This document shows, piece by piece, positions 23,674 to 33,959 of a DNA stretch of 64,000 nt. The first letter of the stretch is position 1, and each line of letters begins with the position of its first letter. A program made the translations under genes and the position numbers. Source of the stretch: Megalobrama amblycephala (lineage: Eukaryota > Chordata > Actinopteri > Cypriniformes > Xenocyprididae); NCBI RefSeq assembly GCF_018812025.1, contig NC_063054.1, forward strand, positions 11,212,082 to 11,276,081. Reading direction: 5' to 3'. The notes under the pieces are model-generated. The model was not told the origin of the DNA, made no database searches, and worked only from the letters and a program-made list of their open reading frames with translations.

Positions 23674-24630
23674 TGCGCGCGCAAGCGCTTTAAGAGTCTT
23701 CCCTCTGGATTTGATGTGATGAAGTAGCACATTGAGGACACTGATATTAGAGAAGAAATCCTAGGATGCACAAAAAAGCATTTATCTTATGAAATGAGAA
23801 ATTTATTTGAAGCCTTTTTTGCTCATTTTTCTAAGGAGGTCTCTAGGGAAATAACAATTTTTAATGAGCCATGTTTAGATTTGTGAGGAGGGAAAAAAGT
23901 TTACGCGTCATAAAAATAGACCCTTTTTTTCTTAAAGACTTTTTTTGTCTCACAACAGATTTAAACTGTACCATGCTGTGAAAAGAAAATGATACAGAGC
24001 AAAAGACAGACCAAATGGTATACTGACTTGTACCAGGGGAAGATGTCTTATATTTCTGTCCTTTTTTGATTTTCAGTATAACTTTTCAGTATCACTTGCA
24101 TTTTCTTTTTATTAAAAGATATTCAGAAAATTAAAGTGTCTTTCCAAACACATTTATTCTGAGATTCATTTTCAGATTTTATTTCAATGCAGAGTTGAGG
24201 AATAACTAAAAGTAGCAAAGCTGCTCTGTTATCTTCAGTAGCACATCAGTAGTGCAGCTGTTTTCATAATAGTGTACAGCAGCTGTGGCTTTTCCAGTGA
24301 CAGACTTCTTTTTCCAAAAAGTAGGGACTTTTTTCCAAAAAATGGCTACATCACTGTATTTTTTGCTGAGGGAAATAATCATATGTACAGTAGTGCTGGA
24401 AAGTCTGATTCATTTCAGTAAATCTGTTCATTAAAAAAAAAAAATAGTATTTAATGTACATTTATCTGTTCAAGTTTAATAACGATTCATTCATTCACAA
24501 AACCCTCATTGTTTTTGCACCAGAGAAATTCTGTTTAAATTTTAAAAAGTTATATAATCTGATAAGTTACACCTTTTCCCCCTTTTCCACCTTTTATTAG
24601 TAGACTGTCTGCTTAATATCTAACACTTTA
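23463..24630. other. Unannotated stretch with a GT microsatellite
   Basis: No exon or transposon recognised. Confidence 0.4.
23624..23671. repeat. (TG)n microsatellite
   Basis: About 23 TG units followed by a short GC run (GTGCGCGCGC), a potential Z-DNA tract. Confidence 0.95.
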
Positions 24631-24795
24631 TTTTGATGCTCCCCAACAGACATTCTACTGACTATAAGTAACGCTGCAAGTGCAACTTATTCTACTAACC
24701 CTAACCTAACAGTCTAGTAATGCTCTAATTACATGTTGACATGTAGTTGCAAATTAATGAGTTGGCATGTATCACAAAGTTACTTACACTTAGAA
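24631..24795 (+). repeat. GTAACTTTGCAA repeat family, copy 2
   Basis: Has GACATTCTACTGACTATAAG, an inner stretch TCTACTAACCCTAACC and an end TCACAAAGTTACTTACAC that is inverted relative to the start. This suggests a short terminal-inverted-repeat element. Confidence 0.6.
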
Positions 24796-25884
24796 TGCAA
24801 AAAGTGGAATATCAAAATTAAGTGTAACCACAGATTTTGCCATATATGTTGGAAAGAGATACAAAGTGTGGAAATTGCTAACTGTGCTAATTCTGATCAG
24901 TGTGAGAACTTTTAAATAGTTTTGTTCATAGGTCTTTTGTCCTGGTTAGTGCCATGTCTTTTGTTTTTTTGCAGCTCTCGTGATAGTTCTCAGATGTGTC
25001 AGGTAATTATGCCTACCATCGAGTACACCTGGGAACCTTGTACTGTACCTCAAAATCTGTTATTATGACATGTTACACATTTAAGTTAGAAATGTACAGA
25101 AGTAGCCTAAACAAAACAAAACAAATATATTGTGAACAACAAACTACATATATAACTACATCTGGATTCAAAATTATTAAAATATTATTTATACAAAGTA
25201 TTAAAACTAAATGCTTTTTACACAAAGACAATTCTGAAAGTCGAGTGATTAACTGTTTATCAGCTGTTCTGTACATGATACCTTTAAAGTCTTTAAAATG
25301 CAGCATGTAAAATCAAAATAACTTCCAAAATCATTCATTATAAGTCACTACAGACTTATAATGTATTATGTGATAGCATCTATCAGTGTTTCTGCAGAGT
25401 GTCGAATCGACACAACCCTCCAACTTGTGTATCATAGAGTTTCCCACAATTAAATATGACTTTGTCATTTGTCATTTGTCATTCATGTACTTGTAACTCA
25501 TAATTACAATATTTCCAACTCCACTTGAAGAGCACATTAGTGTCATTAATCCATTTACCTTGCTTCTGAATATGTCTACTTTCCTACAATATATTATGAG
25601 ATTCTGAAGTGTGCATCTGATGGACACTTTAGGACTGACTAGAACAGCTGCTGATGTCATAGATCAAATGACTATTTCAACATGGCGAATATAGTATTTA
25701 AGTTTGTATTCACACTAGTGTTGTAGTCAAGACCAAGACCAGTGTGTGTTGAGACCAAGACAAGACAAAGGCAGGGAGAGGCCAAGTCAAGACCAAGACT
25801 AAACTTCTTAAATTCATCTACAAAATCCACATTTACTGCCTGAAATGTATTATATTTAATCAATAAACACAATTAGAATAATAA
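24796..25884. other. Unannotated AT-rich stretch
   Basis: No exon recognised. At 25725-25800 there is a degenerate (GACCAAGA)n-like tract. The two opposed ~100-residue frames at 24996-25310 are low-information. Confidence 0.4.
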
Positions 25885-25889
25885 TCTAT

Positions 25890-26148
25890 TGTGGCGAGCA
25901 GGGCAGGCGAGAGCCCTGAGGGAATGGCGCGAGGCGCACCTGTGAGGCGCACCAGCCTTGAGTCTCTCACGGAGGAGCTCCGGGAGCATAAAAAGAGGAG
26001 TGACGACAGTGAAGGACAAGAGAGGACCACGCCTGGACTTTATTTTATGTTTCATTACTTTTGTTTTGTTCTTTATTTTATTAAAGATTATTGTTGAACG
26101 TTCGCCGGTTCCCGCCTCCTTCTTCCCACATCTAAGAACCTTGTTACA
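25890..26148 (+). mobile_element. Solo LTR of an LTR retrotransposon
   Basis: Starts TGTGGCGAGCAGG and ends CCTTGTTACA, giving the TG...CA termini of long terminal repeats. The flanks TCTAT (25885-25889) and CCTAT (26149-26153) are a 4/5-match 5-bp duplication. Inside are a TATA-like CATAAAAAG at about 25987 and an ATTAAA polyadenylation signal near 26079 at positions usual for U3 and R. There is no internal coding region or second copy, so it is a solo LTR left by recombination between two LTRs. The GC-rich 5' half contrasts with the flanks. Gypsy-type origin is a guess. Confidence 0.7.
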
Positions 26149-26524
26149 CCTATATAGAGCTGTTAAGAGAATTCACAATACAGGAACATCCAGAAACAAC
26201 GACTAGCAAAGTATGACTAAAAATGAAGGCCTTACTTACACCGACCAATGCGTAGATAATTAACAATAGCTGGAACTTATGATGGTGACTATGATAACAA
26301 ATAACAGACAAAATGGTAATAGAGAATAAACGTCATGCACTTCAACATAAAAGTCCATACAACACAAAAGATACAGAACTGGGATTGTGACAGCAGCAAC
26401 CACACCCCTGGGTGCTTCAACAGTTAAAAGAGCAGTTGCCCTAAAAGAGCAAGAATGGGTGATGTTGTGTCTTTTTAAAGATGGCATTCCATTCTCATTT
26501 GGGACCCAACGTTTCATTCGGAGC

Positions 26525-26637
26525 ACCGGTGGAGGACCAGATGTCTATTGATGCGTCAGAAGTTGGGCTTGTCCTCCGGGGATGAAGACTTGGCAGTGCT
26601 GCCCCCTTCGGGGAGAGTAGTGCAGGTCAAGTCGGTC
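26525..26637 (+). pseudogene. DIRS gag-like fragment
   Basis: One frame reads DQMSIDASEVGLVLRGDED and then AVLPPSGRV, resembling the acidic segment of fish DIRS gag proteins as I recall them. Only about 37 residues are recognisable before the tandem repeat starts. The assignment is supported by the reverse transcriptase downstream. Confidence 0.45.
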
Positions 26638-27425
26638 CCATCCACACACAGGATAGAATCATCATCTATTAAGCCACTGCATCAACATGTCTTATAGGGG
26701 TGGGGGAACAGATTCTGACAGATGGAATGTATGCTGTCGGAGTCTGTTCCCCCCATGTTTCTTACACAAGGTGGTTCTAATATTATCAAACTAATACTGG
26801 TTAAGCTCCATCCACATTCAGGATAGAATCAGCACCTTTTAAGTCACAACATAAACATTTCTCATCATAGTGGTGGGGGAGCAGATTCTGACAGCTGGAT
26901 TTGTTCCCCCTATGTTTCTTGCACAAGGCTGTTCTAATATTTTCCAAACTGATACTGGTTGAGCTTCATCCACATCAGCACCTTTTAAACTACTACATAA
27001 ACATTTCTCATAATGGGGGTGGGGGAACAGATTCCGACAGCTGGATTGTTTGCTGTCGGATTCTGTTACCCCCATGTTTCTGACACATGATGGTTCTAAT
27101 ATTTACCAAACTGATTCTGGTTGAGCTCCATCCACATTCAGGGTAGAATCAGCACCTTTTAAGCAACTAGATCAACATGTCTCATCATGGGGGTGGGGAA
27201 ACGGATTCTGACAGCTGGATTGTTTGCTGTTGGATTCTGTTCCCTCCATGTTTCTTAATCAAGAATGTTCTAATATTTATCAAACTGAGACTGGTTGAGC
27301 TCCATCCACATTTAGGATAGAATCAGCACCTTTTAAGCCTCTACATCAACATTTCTCATAATGTGGGTGGGGGAACAGATTTTGACTGCTGGATTGATTC
27401 TGTTCCCCCCATGTTTCTTATGCAC
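26638..27425 (+). repeat. Minisatellite, about five units of 158-174 bp, each with a hairpin
   Basis: Units start with CCATCCACA-type words at about 26638, 26810, 26968, 27128 and 27302. Each has the order AGGATAGAATCAGCACC, TTTTAAGC, CATCAACATTTCTCAT, GGTGGGGGAACAGATTC, CTGTTCCCCCCATGTTTC and TTCTAATATT. In most units GGGGGAACAGATTCYGACAGC pairs with GCTGTCGGATTCTGTTCCCC over about 20 bp around a short TGGATTGTTT loop. It sits between the gag and reverse-transcriptase remnants of the DIRS element. The units differ by about 10-20%, so the expansion is not recent. Confidence 0.85.
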
Positions 27426-27429
27426 TCTC

Positions 27430-28535
27430 CTCCCCCACTTCTCACCTCACATGGCAGGAGTTTGCGTTTTGAGGACATGACACCTCCTCATACATCTCCA
27501 GCCATTCCCTTGTGGGAACACTCACTGCCTCTACTTCAGGACACTATGCCTGCCGAGTTGGGCCCCAGCACTCCACCTCACTGCCCCTCCGTGGGTACTT
27601 CTGTAGTTCATCTGATGCCACTTGTACAGTGTCTGGGGGCCTGGCTAGCACTTCCCAGCCCATCTCGTTGGCTCATTCGGATGATCAGACTATGCAGACT
27701 ATGCAGCTATGCAATTCAGTTTGCCCAGTTTTACAGCCCATGTTGATGCAGAAACGCATCCTCACATGCATTCACATGCACAGTAGTTTGCAACAATCGA
27801 CCTGAAGGACGTGCACTTCCATGTTTCAATTTTATCTTGACACAGACCGTTCCTACGGTTTGCTTTTGAGGGTCGGACATGTCCCTGTCTCCCCGCATCT
27901 GCGTGAAGTTGGCACATGCGGAGTCTGCCCTCAACTATCTCAATGACTCATTCTAGTTTACTCTTGAGGTTTGTTGTGCAATCACACGGACCTGGTTCTC
28001 AGGCACCTCAGCCATCTGGGGCTTCGGGTCAACTGGGAAAAGAGCAAACTCTCCCCGGTGCAGAGTATCTCTTTTCTCGGTATGGAGTTGAACTAGCGCA
28101 CACAGCAGTGGCTGAACTGTCTGAATTTGTTCAGGGGGAAAACAGCGGTTCCACTGAAACCTGCTCGGATTGATGCATATGAGACCGATTTAGCACTCAC
28201 TACACAGCCGAGTCCCAAGATGAGCTTGGCACCATGTCTCACATCGGGTAACTATCACACTGATCTTTTGTTGCACTTTCAGCCCATGGTTGGACCTTGC
28301 CTTCCTATGGGCCAGATTGCCCTAAGAACAAGTGTCTAGGAATGTTGTTGTCACAACAGATGCCTCCAGAATGGGCTAAGGGTGTTGTATGCAATGGGCA
28401 CACAGCCTCAGGCTCCTGGACAGGACCTCGACTTCAGTGGCATATCAACTGCCTCAAGTTGCTGGCAGTACTGGTCCTGATGGACAACATGGCGATGGTG
28501 GCGTACATCAACCACCAGGGTGGTCTATGTTCAAA
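27430..28535 (+). pseudogene. DIRS reverse transcriptase/RNase H remnant
   Basis: Recognisable pieces in shifting frames: LGAWLALPSPSRWLIR (about 27630-27690), then AIQFAQ; LKDVHFHVSI (about 27800-27830); RPFLRFAFEGR; and VNWEKSKLSPVQ with SFLGMEL (about 28030-28090). The RNase H part has GSWTGPRLQWHINCLKLLA (about 28415-28470) and VAYINHQGGL. In intact relatives these form one polypeptide that copies the RNA and removes the template. The central part with the Y-x-DD catalytic motif appears deleted between about 27910 and 27990. Several frameshifts make it non-functional. Confidence 0.75.
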
Positions 28536-28539
28536 AGGT

Positions 28540-28950
28540 CCAAAGGTTGGAGCAAATGCTGTCTCCCTCCACCTTGAAAGTGTATGTTGCCACCATTGCA
28601 GCACATCCCGATGCAGTATACCAGTGGCTCCTAACCACATTCCTGGAGGCCTCCCAAAACTGCACATTTTGCATGTCTCCTTGATCAATCACACCTGAAT
28701 CAGGTCATCAGCTCATTAGCAAAGTCTCCAAGACCAGAAATGGGTGTGTCAGACAAAAGAGACATTGAAAATGTGCAGTGTTGGGGGGCCTCCAGGAACG
28801 TGGTTGGGAACCACTGCAGTATACAACTGGCCTGTGGGAAAGCACTACCTGGTCATCAGGTAGTTCTAAAGCTCAGAGCATCTTTTTATCTCTCTCCTGG
28901 GTATTGGTGCATGGCGCCTCTCTTTAGCAGACATCTGCAGAGCTGTGGGC
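28540..28950 (+). pseudogene. DIRS tyrosine recombinase remnant, split by a hAT insertion
   Basis: Before the insertion one frame reads LKVYVATIAAHPDAV; after it GKHYLVIR, the usual core-binding part of DIRS recombinases. Further on GASLADICRAVG (about 28912-28948) corresponds to the segment just before the catalytic Tyr. The middle of the protein, including the first catalytic Arg, is missing. In intact elements this enzyme inserts a circular DNA intermediate. Confidence 0.6.
28622..28816. mobile_element. hAT miniature element with perfect 8-bp duplication
   Basis: The left end CAGTGGCTCCTAACCAC and reversed right end CAGTGGTTCCCAACCAC are inverted repeats, and the similarity runs on inward for about 55 bp. 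Identical CAGTATAC flanks it at 28614-28621 and 28817-28824. CAGTGGTTC-type termini and an 8-bp duplication are classic hAT. The 195-bp element is non-coding and interrupts the DIRS recombinase, so it is younger than that element. Confidence 0.93.
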
Positions 28951-29282
28951 TGAGTGACACAAAAAACCTTCTTTTTCCACGTTACCTCCCTATGGGCAGG
29001 ACGTGGCATCCTTAGAGTTCCTTTCCATCTGGACTCGGCACGCTTCCTCAGTGTTATCCAACCATTCATGGCTGAGTTGGGTGAAATAGATTGGAACAGT
29101 AGCTGTCGACCTTTCTCTTGGAAAGTTCTGTCCTTCTGTCCCACCAGGTACAAAGGTCTGTTCGACTTACACAGGGTGCTGGGAAGGGTCAGCGGTTTTG
29201 GCGCTCTCCACAGAGACCCCACAACATCAGTTCATTTCGACGTAATGTTGAATGGGACTGACTGAATGGTAATGTCTCGGTT

Positions 29283-29335
29283 ATTATTGTAACCCTCATT
29301 CCCTGAAGGAGGGAACAGAGATGTTACGTCCCACC
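29283..29335 (+). other. Internal complementary region of DIRS element 1
   Basis: GAAGGAGGGAACAGAG here is the reverse complement of CTCTGTTCCCTCCTTC at about 29551-29566, the right end of the element. DIRS elements carry such a region, thought to guide circularisation during reverse transcription. Confidence 0.55.
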
Positions 29336-29579
29336 TGACATAACCCTTTACCACTGCTGAATGGCCCAGGATCCTGTTTGGCTCCTCAGCACAAACCTGA
29401 ATGAGTGAGTTGGCAAGCTTATATACCCGTATGTCTGGGGGAGTGGCTTGCCATGCAAATCTCTTTGGCCTGTTTTCTTACTACCCAAATGTGATTGGGC
29501 TCCAAAGTGAGATTCCACAAGTTCAGTTCATTTTGACATAATGCCTCTGTTCCCTCCTTCAGTAGTTACAGAGACGGTA

Positions 29580-30752
29580 TTTTCACTAGAAGTTAGAAGA
29601 TTTTTCAAAATGGATATTTTAAAGAGAAATGTCAGGCTTTTGAAAAGTATGTTCATTTCTATGCACTCAATACTTGGTTGGGCCTCCTTTTGCATGAATA
29701 ACTGCATCAATGCAGTGTGGCATGGAGGCGATCAGCCTGTGGCACTGAAGCCCAGGTTGCTTTGATAGTGGCCTTCAGGTCATCTGCATTGTTGGGTCTG
29801 GTGTCTTTCATCTTCCTCTTGACAATACCCCATAGATTCTCTATGGGGTTCAGGTCAGGCGAGTTTGCTGGCCAATCAAGCACAGTAACACCATGGTCAT
29901 TGAACCAGCTTTTGGTACCTTTGGCAGTGTGGGCAGGTGCCAAATCCTGCTGGAAAATGAAATCAGCATCTCCATAAAGCTTGTCAGCAGAAGGAAGCAT
30001 GAAGTGTTCTAAAATTTCCTGGTAGATAGCTGCATTGACTGTGGACTTCAGAAAACACAGTGGACCAACACCAGCAGATGACATGGCAGCCCAAATCATC
30101 ACTGACTGTGGAAACTTCACACTGGACTTCAAGCAACATGGTTTCTGTGCCTCTTCACTCTTCCTCCAGACTCTGGGACCTTGGATTCCAAATGAAATCC
30201 AAAATTTACTTTCATCTGAAAAGAGGACTTTGGACCACTGAGCAACAATCCAGTTCTTTTTCTCCTTAGCCCAGGTAAGACGCTTCTGATGTTGTCTTTG
30301 GTTCAGAAATAGCCCATTTCCTGAGGACGTCTGTGTGTGGTGGCTCTTGATGCACTGACTTCCAGCTTCAGTCCACTCCAGCCAATAAAAAATAAAATAA
30401 AATATGAAATAGAACAATTGTGTTACCACATAAAAAAAGAAACAATATCTATGAATAATCATCAGTTCATTACATGTGTCTGAAAAGGAGCGGGATGAAG
30501 CAAAAGCTTATTAGCTTATTATAATTTAATTGAACTTGAAATTAAATATTCTAATAATTTGAGATACTGATTTTTTTAATTTTGATGAGCAGCAAGCTGT
30601 AATCATCAAAATGAAAACAAAAAAGTCTGGAAATATTTTACTTTATGTCTAATAAATCTAGAATACATTTAAATTTTACTTTTTTAATTAAATTACAGAA
30701 AAAAGAAAAACAAATCATATATTGATATTCTAATTTATTGAGATGCACCTGT
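29580..30752 (-). mobile_element. Tc1-like transposon with internal deletion, minus strand
   Basis: On the minus strand it starts at about 30752 with TACAGGTGCATCTCAATAAA, a terminal repeat I recognise from a fish Tc1 family, followed by an inner direct repeat around 30570-30540. The catalytic part of the transposase follows. The far end stops at about 29580, abutting the DIRS right end without the matching inverted repeat. The helix-turn-helix coding part is absent. A GTAT microsatellite begins exactly at the outer end. Confidence 0.75.
29653..30384 (-). pseudogene. Tc1 transposase remnant with intact DD34E triad
   Basis: A continuous frame of 251 codons (30462-29707) whose last ~225 residues are Tc1 transposase. 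Numbering from the frame start: FSDESKF with Asp83, FQQDLAP with Asp173, and PDLNPIENLWG with Glu208, exactly 34 residues apart. The first ~26 residues are AT-rich sequence unlike the family. The N-terminal ~110 residues that bind the inverted repeats are missing. A small deletion near 29720 shifts the frame, and the normal C-terminal end (IDAVIHAKGGPTKY) is found in another frame down to 29653. It cannot bind its own ends. Confidence 0.92.
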
Positions 30753-30779
30753 ATGTATGTATGTATGTATGTATGTATG
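30751..30779. repeat. (GTAT)n microsatellite
   Basis: Seven GTAT units starting at the terminus of the Tc1 copy. Confidence 0.93.
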
Positions 30780-30858
30780 AGAAAACCACAATAAATTCCT
30801 TGTTTTTATGCACACTTGGCAAATAAAGCTCATTCTAATTCTGATTCTGAAATGGACC

Positions 30859-31773
30859 TGTCACGTAAGGCTGATTGCAATGAGTACACAACAAATGGAG
30901 TACTATAAACAAACACTCTTTAATCGAAACCAAACTAGAAAACACACAGGAGAATAACTAAGATTGAAACTAAGACTGAAACTAAGAGCTTAAATATACA
31001 GTACACAGGGCAAACAAAGGGAGCTAAATAAAACATAGGTGAAACTATTCAGTAACTATGGAAACAAACTGGCACACACTAGGAAACCAGTGTCTGAAAT
31101 TGCCCCCTATACCCTTAAATAGGGCACTATTTGAGGGGACAGCCATTTGTAGCGGTGTCCAAAACTATAGTGGATGTTATCAGGTGCACTCATTAATCCC
31201 ATAACGCACCACAATAATGAGTGTACAACTGATGTACACCCAACAGCTGGAGAGTAGCCATAATGCACTAAGGGTCAGGCCGAATGAATTCCTGCGTCTC
31301 ACAAGAAGATGGTCCCACAGTTGAATCATCCATCCATTGTCCAGCATAATATCATGCAGGTATAAATTCCTTTTTAATGATTATTAAATTGTTTAATGAA
31401 AGTTTATATATGCTATTTTTCATGACAGCGTTCAAGATAAATCTTTTCAATACTACTGGAGCTGCCAGTTTGCAATCACACTGATGACTAAGTTTCAAAT
31501 GATTATTAAATGGCAAGCACAAACTATGCAATAGCAGCAGCCCTTTTGGCGCACTCAGTGTCCGGATGTGCTCGCTCTTTTTCATTCACTCCTTTGAGCT
31601 AACTGCATTAGTGGACTAATGTAGGGAACAGTGAATGAGGGTATAGGAGGTGATTTCAAACATAGCTGCTCTTGTCAACTGAATATGACAAGGAACAGAA
31701 CCCAGGCAAAGCAGAACAGAAAACATAATGAAAACTAAACACTAAGAAAATAGACTAGAACATAATCCTGACA
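30859..31773 (-). mobile_element. Solo LTR with perfect 5-bp duplication, minus strand
   Basis: On the minus strand it runs from TGTCAGGATTATG (31773) to CCTTACGTGACA (30859), with TG...CA ends. Identical GGACC flanks it at 30854-30858 and 31774-31778. A TATA-like TGTATATTTAAG at about 31000 and an ATTAAA at about 30924 lie in the right order for U3-R-U5. The 574-bp element at 31090-31663 is inserted in it; without it the LTR is about 341 bp. No internal retroelement genes remain. Confidence 0.85.
31090..31663. mobile_element. Terminal-inverted-repeat element inside the solo LTR
   Basis: The left end GTGTCTGAAATTGCCCCCTA and reversed right end ATGTTTGAAATCACCTCCTA are inverted repeats of about 26 bp with a few changes; both continue with TACCCT. 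Target duplication unclear, so superfamily unassigned. No transposase. Confidence 0.65.
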
Positions 31774-31778
31774 GGACC

Positions 31779-33955
31779 TTTGCAGGGAAATGTTCAGTAT
31801 TAAAGTATCTCCCTCTCCTTCCTTCTTTATAATTAAGGTTTTAAGAGTAACGTTAGGGGGAGCAGTGGTTACTGTTTCTAGCATCTAATGACTTCATCTT
31901 GATGCAGTGCTTTTGTCATCTAAGAAGACATATGTTCTCCTGAGAGCCGTGGACTGTGCCTGGATGTGTGGAGTACTGAAGCTGATCAGACTGTGTCAGA
32001 GGCCTGCTGAGAAATAGATTACAGTGAGTCAATGCAGCGAAGACTGCTGCGAATCAAGATGCCGACTATGAGGGGATGTCAGTTAGTGTAAGTGTGTATG
32101 TGTGTGTTTAACTCTAGAAAAAGAGATATGAAGACGACAGCGCATGCACACAGCCTATGGTGAGGATTACAAGGTTGGAGTTCTCTGGTAACCTTGTATG
32201 AAAGGATTTTCTATAAAATTTCCTTTTGCAACCCAGCTCAAGAATACTGTGCTCATTACTAACTGTTAGAACAATCTCTTAAAGGGACAGTTCACCTAAA
32301 ATGATACTCACCCTCATGACATTACAAGCCTGTAAGCTGTTAATGACAATTCATAGTGACCTGTTAAAGTCCAAAATACACACACACAGACACACACATA
32401 ACAGTCCATGTGATGTGCGCACTAAAAGAGAAATTTAAGTTGTTTTTCTTTTTCTAAAGTCAGCATGATATGGATAATACAGTATTATTTTATACGATAA
32501 ACTTTTCTCCCCTATTGTGACATATTTCTGAGTGAAACGGCTTCTCGAACAAGAAAGAAAAAATGTAGGGCAGGACTTGATTTGGTCTATTGGAAATTGA
32601 TTGGATGGTTGTGGTTTGCTATTGCTGTGATCGCCCTCACACCGGTAAATGTGTCATCAGAGATGAGATGTCAGAGAAGAGAATTTTATTTTGATTAAAT
32701 ATGACAAGGCACACAAATTAAAAATAAATAAATAAAATAAAAAATAGTGACGTGTCCGGATAAATCATTTATAATAAACACTGCAATATTCGACTTTAAA
32801 AAAAAGGGATTGTCAAATTTGATTTCATGGTGACTTTCCTTTAAAAGTAAGTAGGATGATTTCTTTGAAATATTAAATATTTAGTTTTTCATCTACTCAT
32901 CCATTGGTAACAGAAACTTGGAATAAATAATATCTGAAGCTTCTTCATGTATCCTTAGGATTCAGATCCACTAAAGGTAGTGTGTATGAGTAAGTGCTTG
33001 TGTTCGAGTGTGTGTCACTTGGCTGTGGGAGTGGGATAGTGGGCGGCAGGTGGATGAAGAGCATTGCATGCTGGTCTGTATGGTAATAAGATATAATTGC
33101 ACAGTACGTTCAGCCTGCCTGTCGTCTCTAAAATTCAAAGGGAATTTGCATCATTATGTGCAGACTTTTCAAATATGCTAATGTTTTTTTTTTTTTTTTT
33201 TTTTTTTCTGAACGCTCGCAGGCATCTTTCAGTGCAATTAGATCCTCTCAACTGACTGTGTAATCACAAGATTTCCAAGCAGAAGGGGGGAAAAACACTT
33301 AAGATGTTTCTGTTAACTTTAAATTACACATAGTGAAGTGCCCTATACAAAAGTCTTTGACAGTTTTTGTAATCATATCCAGGGGTAGTAGTCCCAGGAA
33401 ATGGAAGTTCATTAAAATTTTGAATTAATTATAATGTGTAATTATTTAAATCATATAAGACATGCATTCAAATTCTACTTTAAACAAAAATTAGAGAATG
33501 AAAATAAAGTAGCTTAATTTCATTCATAATCCTGATTCATAACTTAGAGTAGGCTAGTCAGACTTGTAGTCAGACTTTTGGTTGAACTGCATATGAAACC
33601 TTTGTACATGTGCGTTAAACTAGATTTTCAGTTTTCTTTATTGTAAGCACTCTTATATTGACAAACAGACACCAAAAAAAATTTGTAGAAAACAAAGTTT
33701 TGCTCATGGGTATTTAGTTTACTTTACTATTGCACTGATTATTTCATCATCATCAAAAGCACAGCCTGGTACCTTGTAAACAAAACCTTTTTTTCCCCTT
33801 ATGGATTGATAAAACACCTATTTGTTCTTTCTTTTAGAGGTTGTGTAAAGCCAGCCAACCAGATTAAAATTCACCAGATCAAGAAAATGCTTGTGTGCAA
33901 TATGAATCAGATGGTCAGTTTGTGGGCAAAATTACCCTTGATTAAATATAAACCT
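31779..33955. other. Unannotated stretch with a miniature-element fragment
   Basis: AAAGGGACAGTTCACCTAAA at 32281-32300, followed by ACTCACCCTCATGAC, is the left end of a GGGATAGTTCACCC-family element without its right end. Poly-T at 33184-33207. Nothing else recognised. Confidence 0.4.
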
Positions 33956-33959
33956 CCTG

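Larger units (their letters stand above)
26370..29575 (+). mobile_element. Decayed DIRS-type retroelement (element 1)
   Basis: DIRS elements combine a reverse transcriptase/RNase H with a tyrosine recombinase and integrate as circles, without the usual target duplication. Remnants appear in the expected order: gag-like (26525-26637), RT-RNase H (27430-28535), recombinase (about 28540-28950), an internal complementary region (about 29283-29335), and a right terminal repeat (about 29530-29575) complementary to part of it. A minisatellite (26638-27425) and a hAT element (28622-28816) interrupt it. The left terminal repeat was not found, so the left border is approximate. Confidence 0.72.

Noticed and set aside
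25725..25800. GACCAAGA-like tract as a tandem satellite
   Set aside because: Short and too degenerate to define a unit.
26638..27425. CRISPR-like array
   Set aside because: Units are whole-length tandem repeats without unique spacers, in a eukaryotic context.
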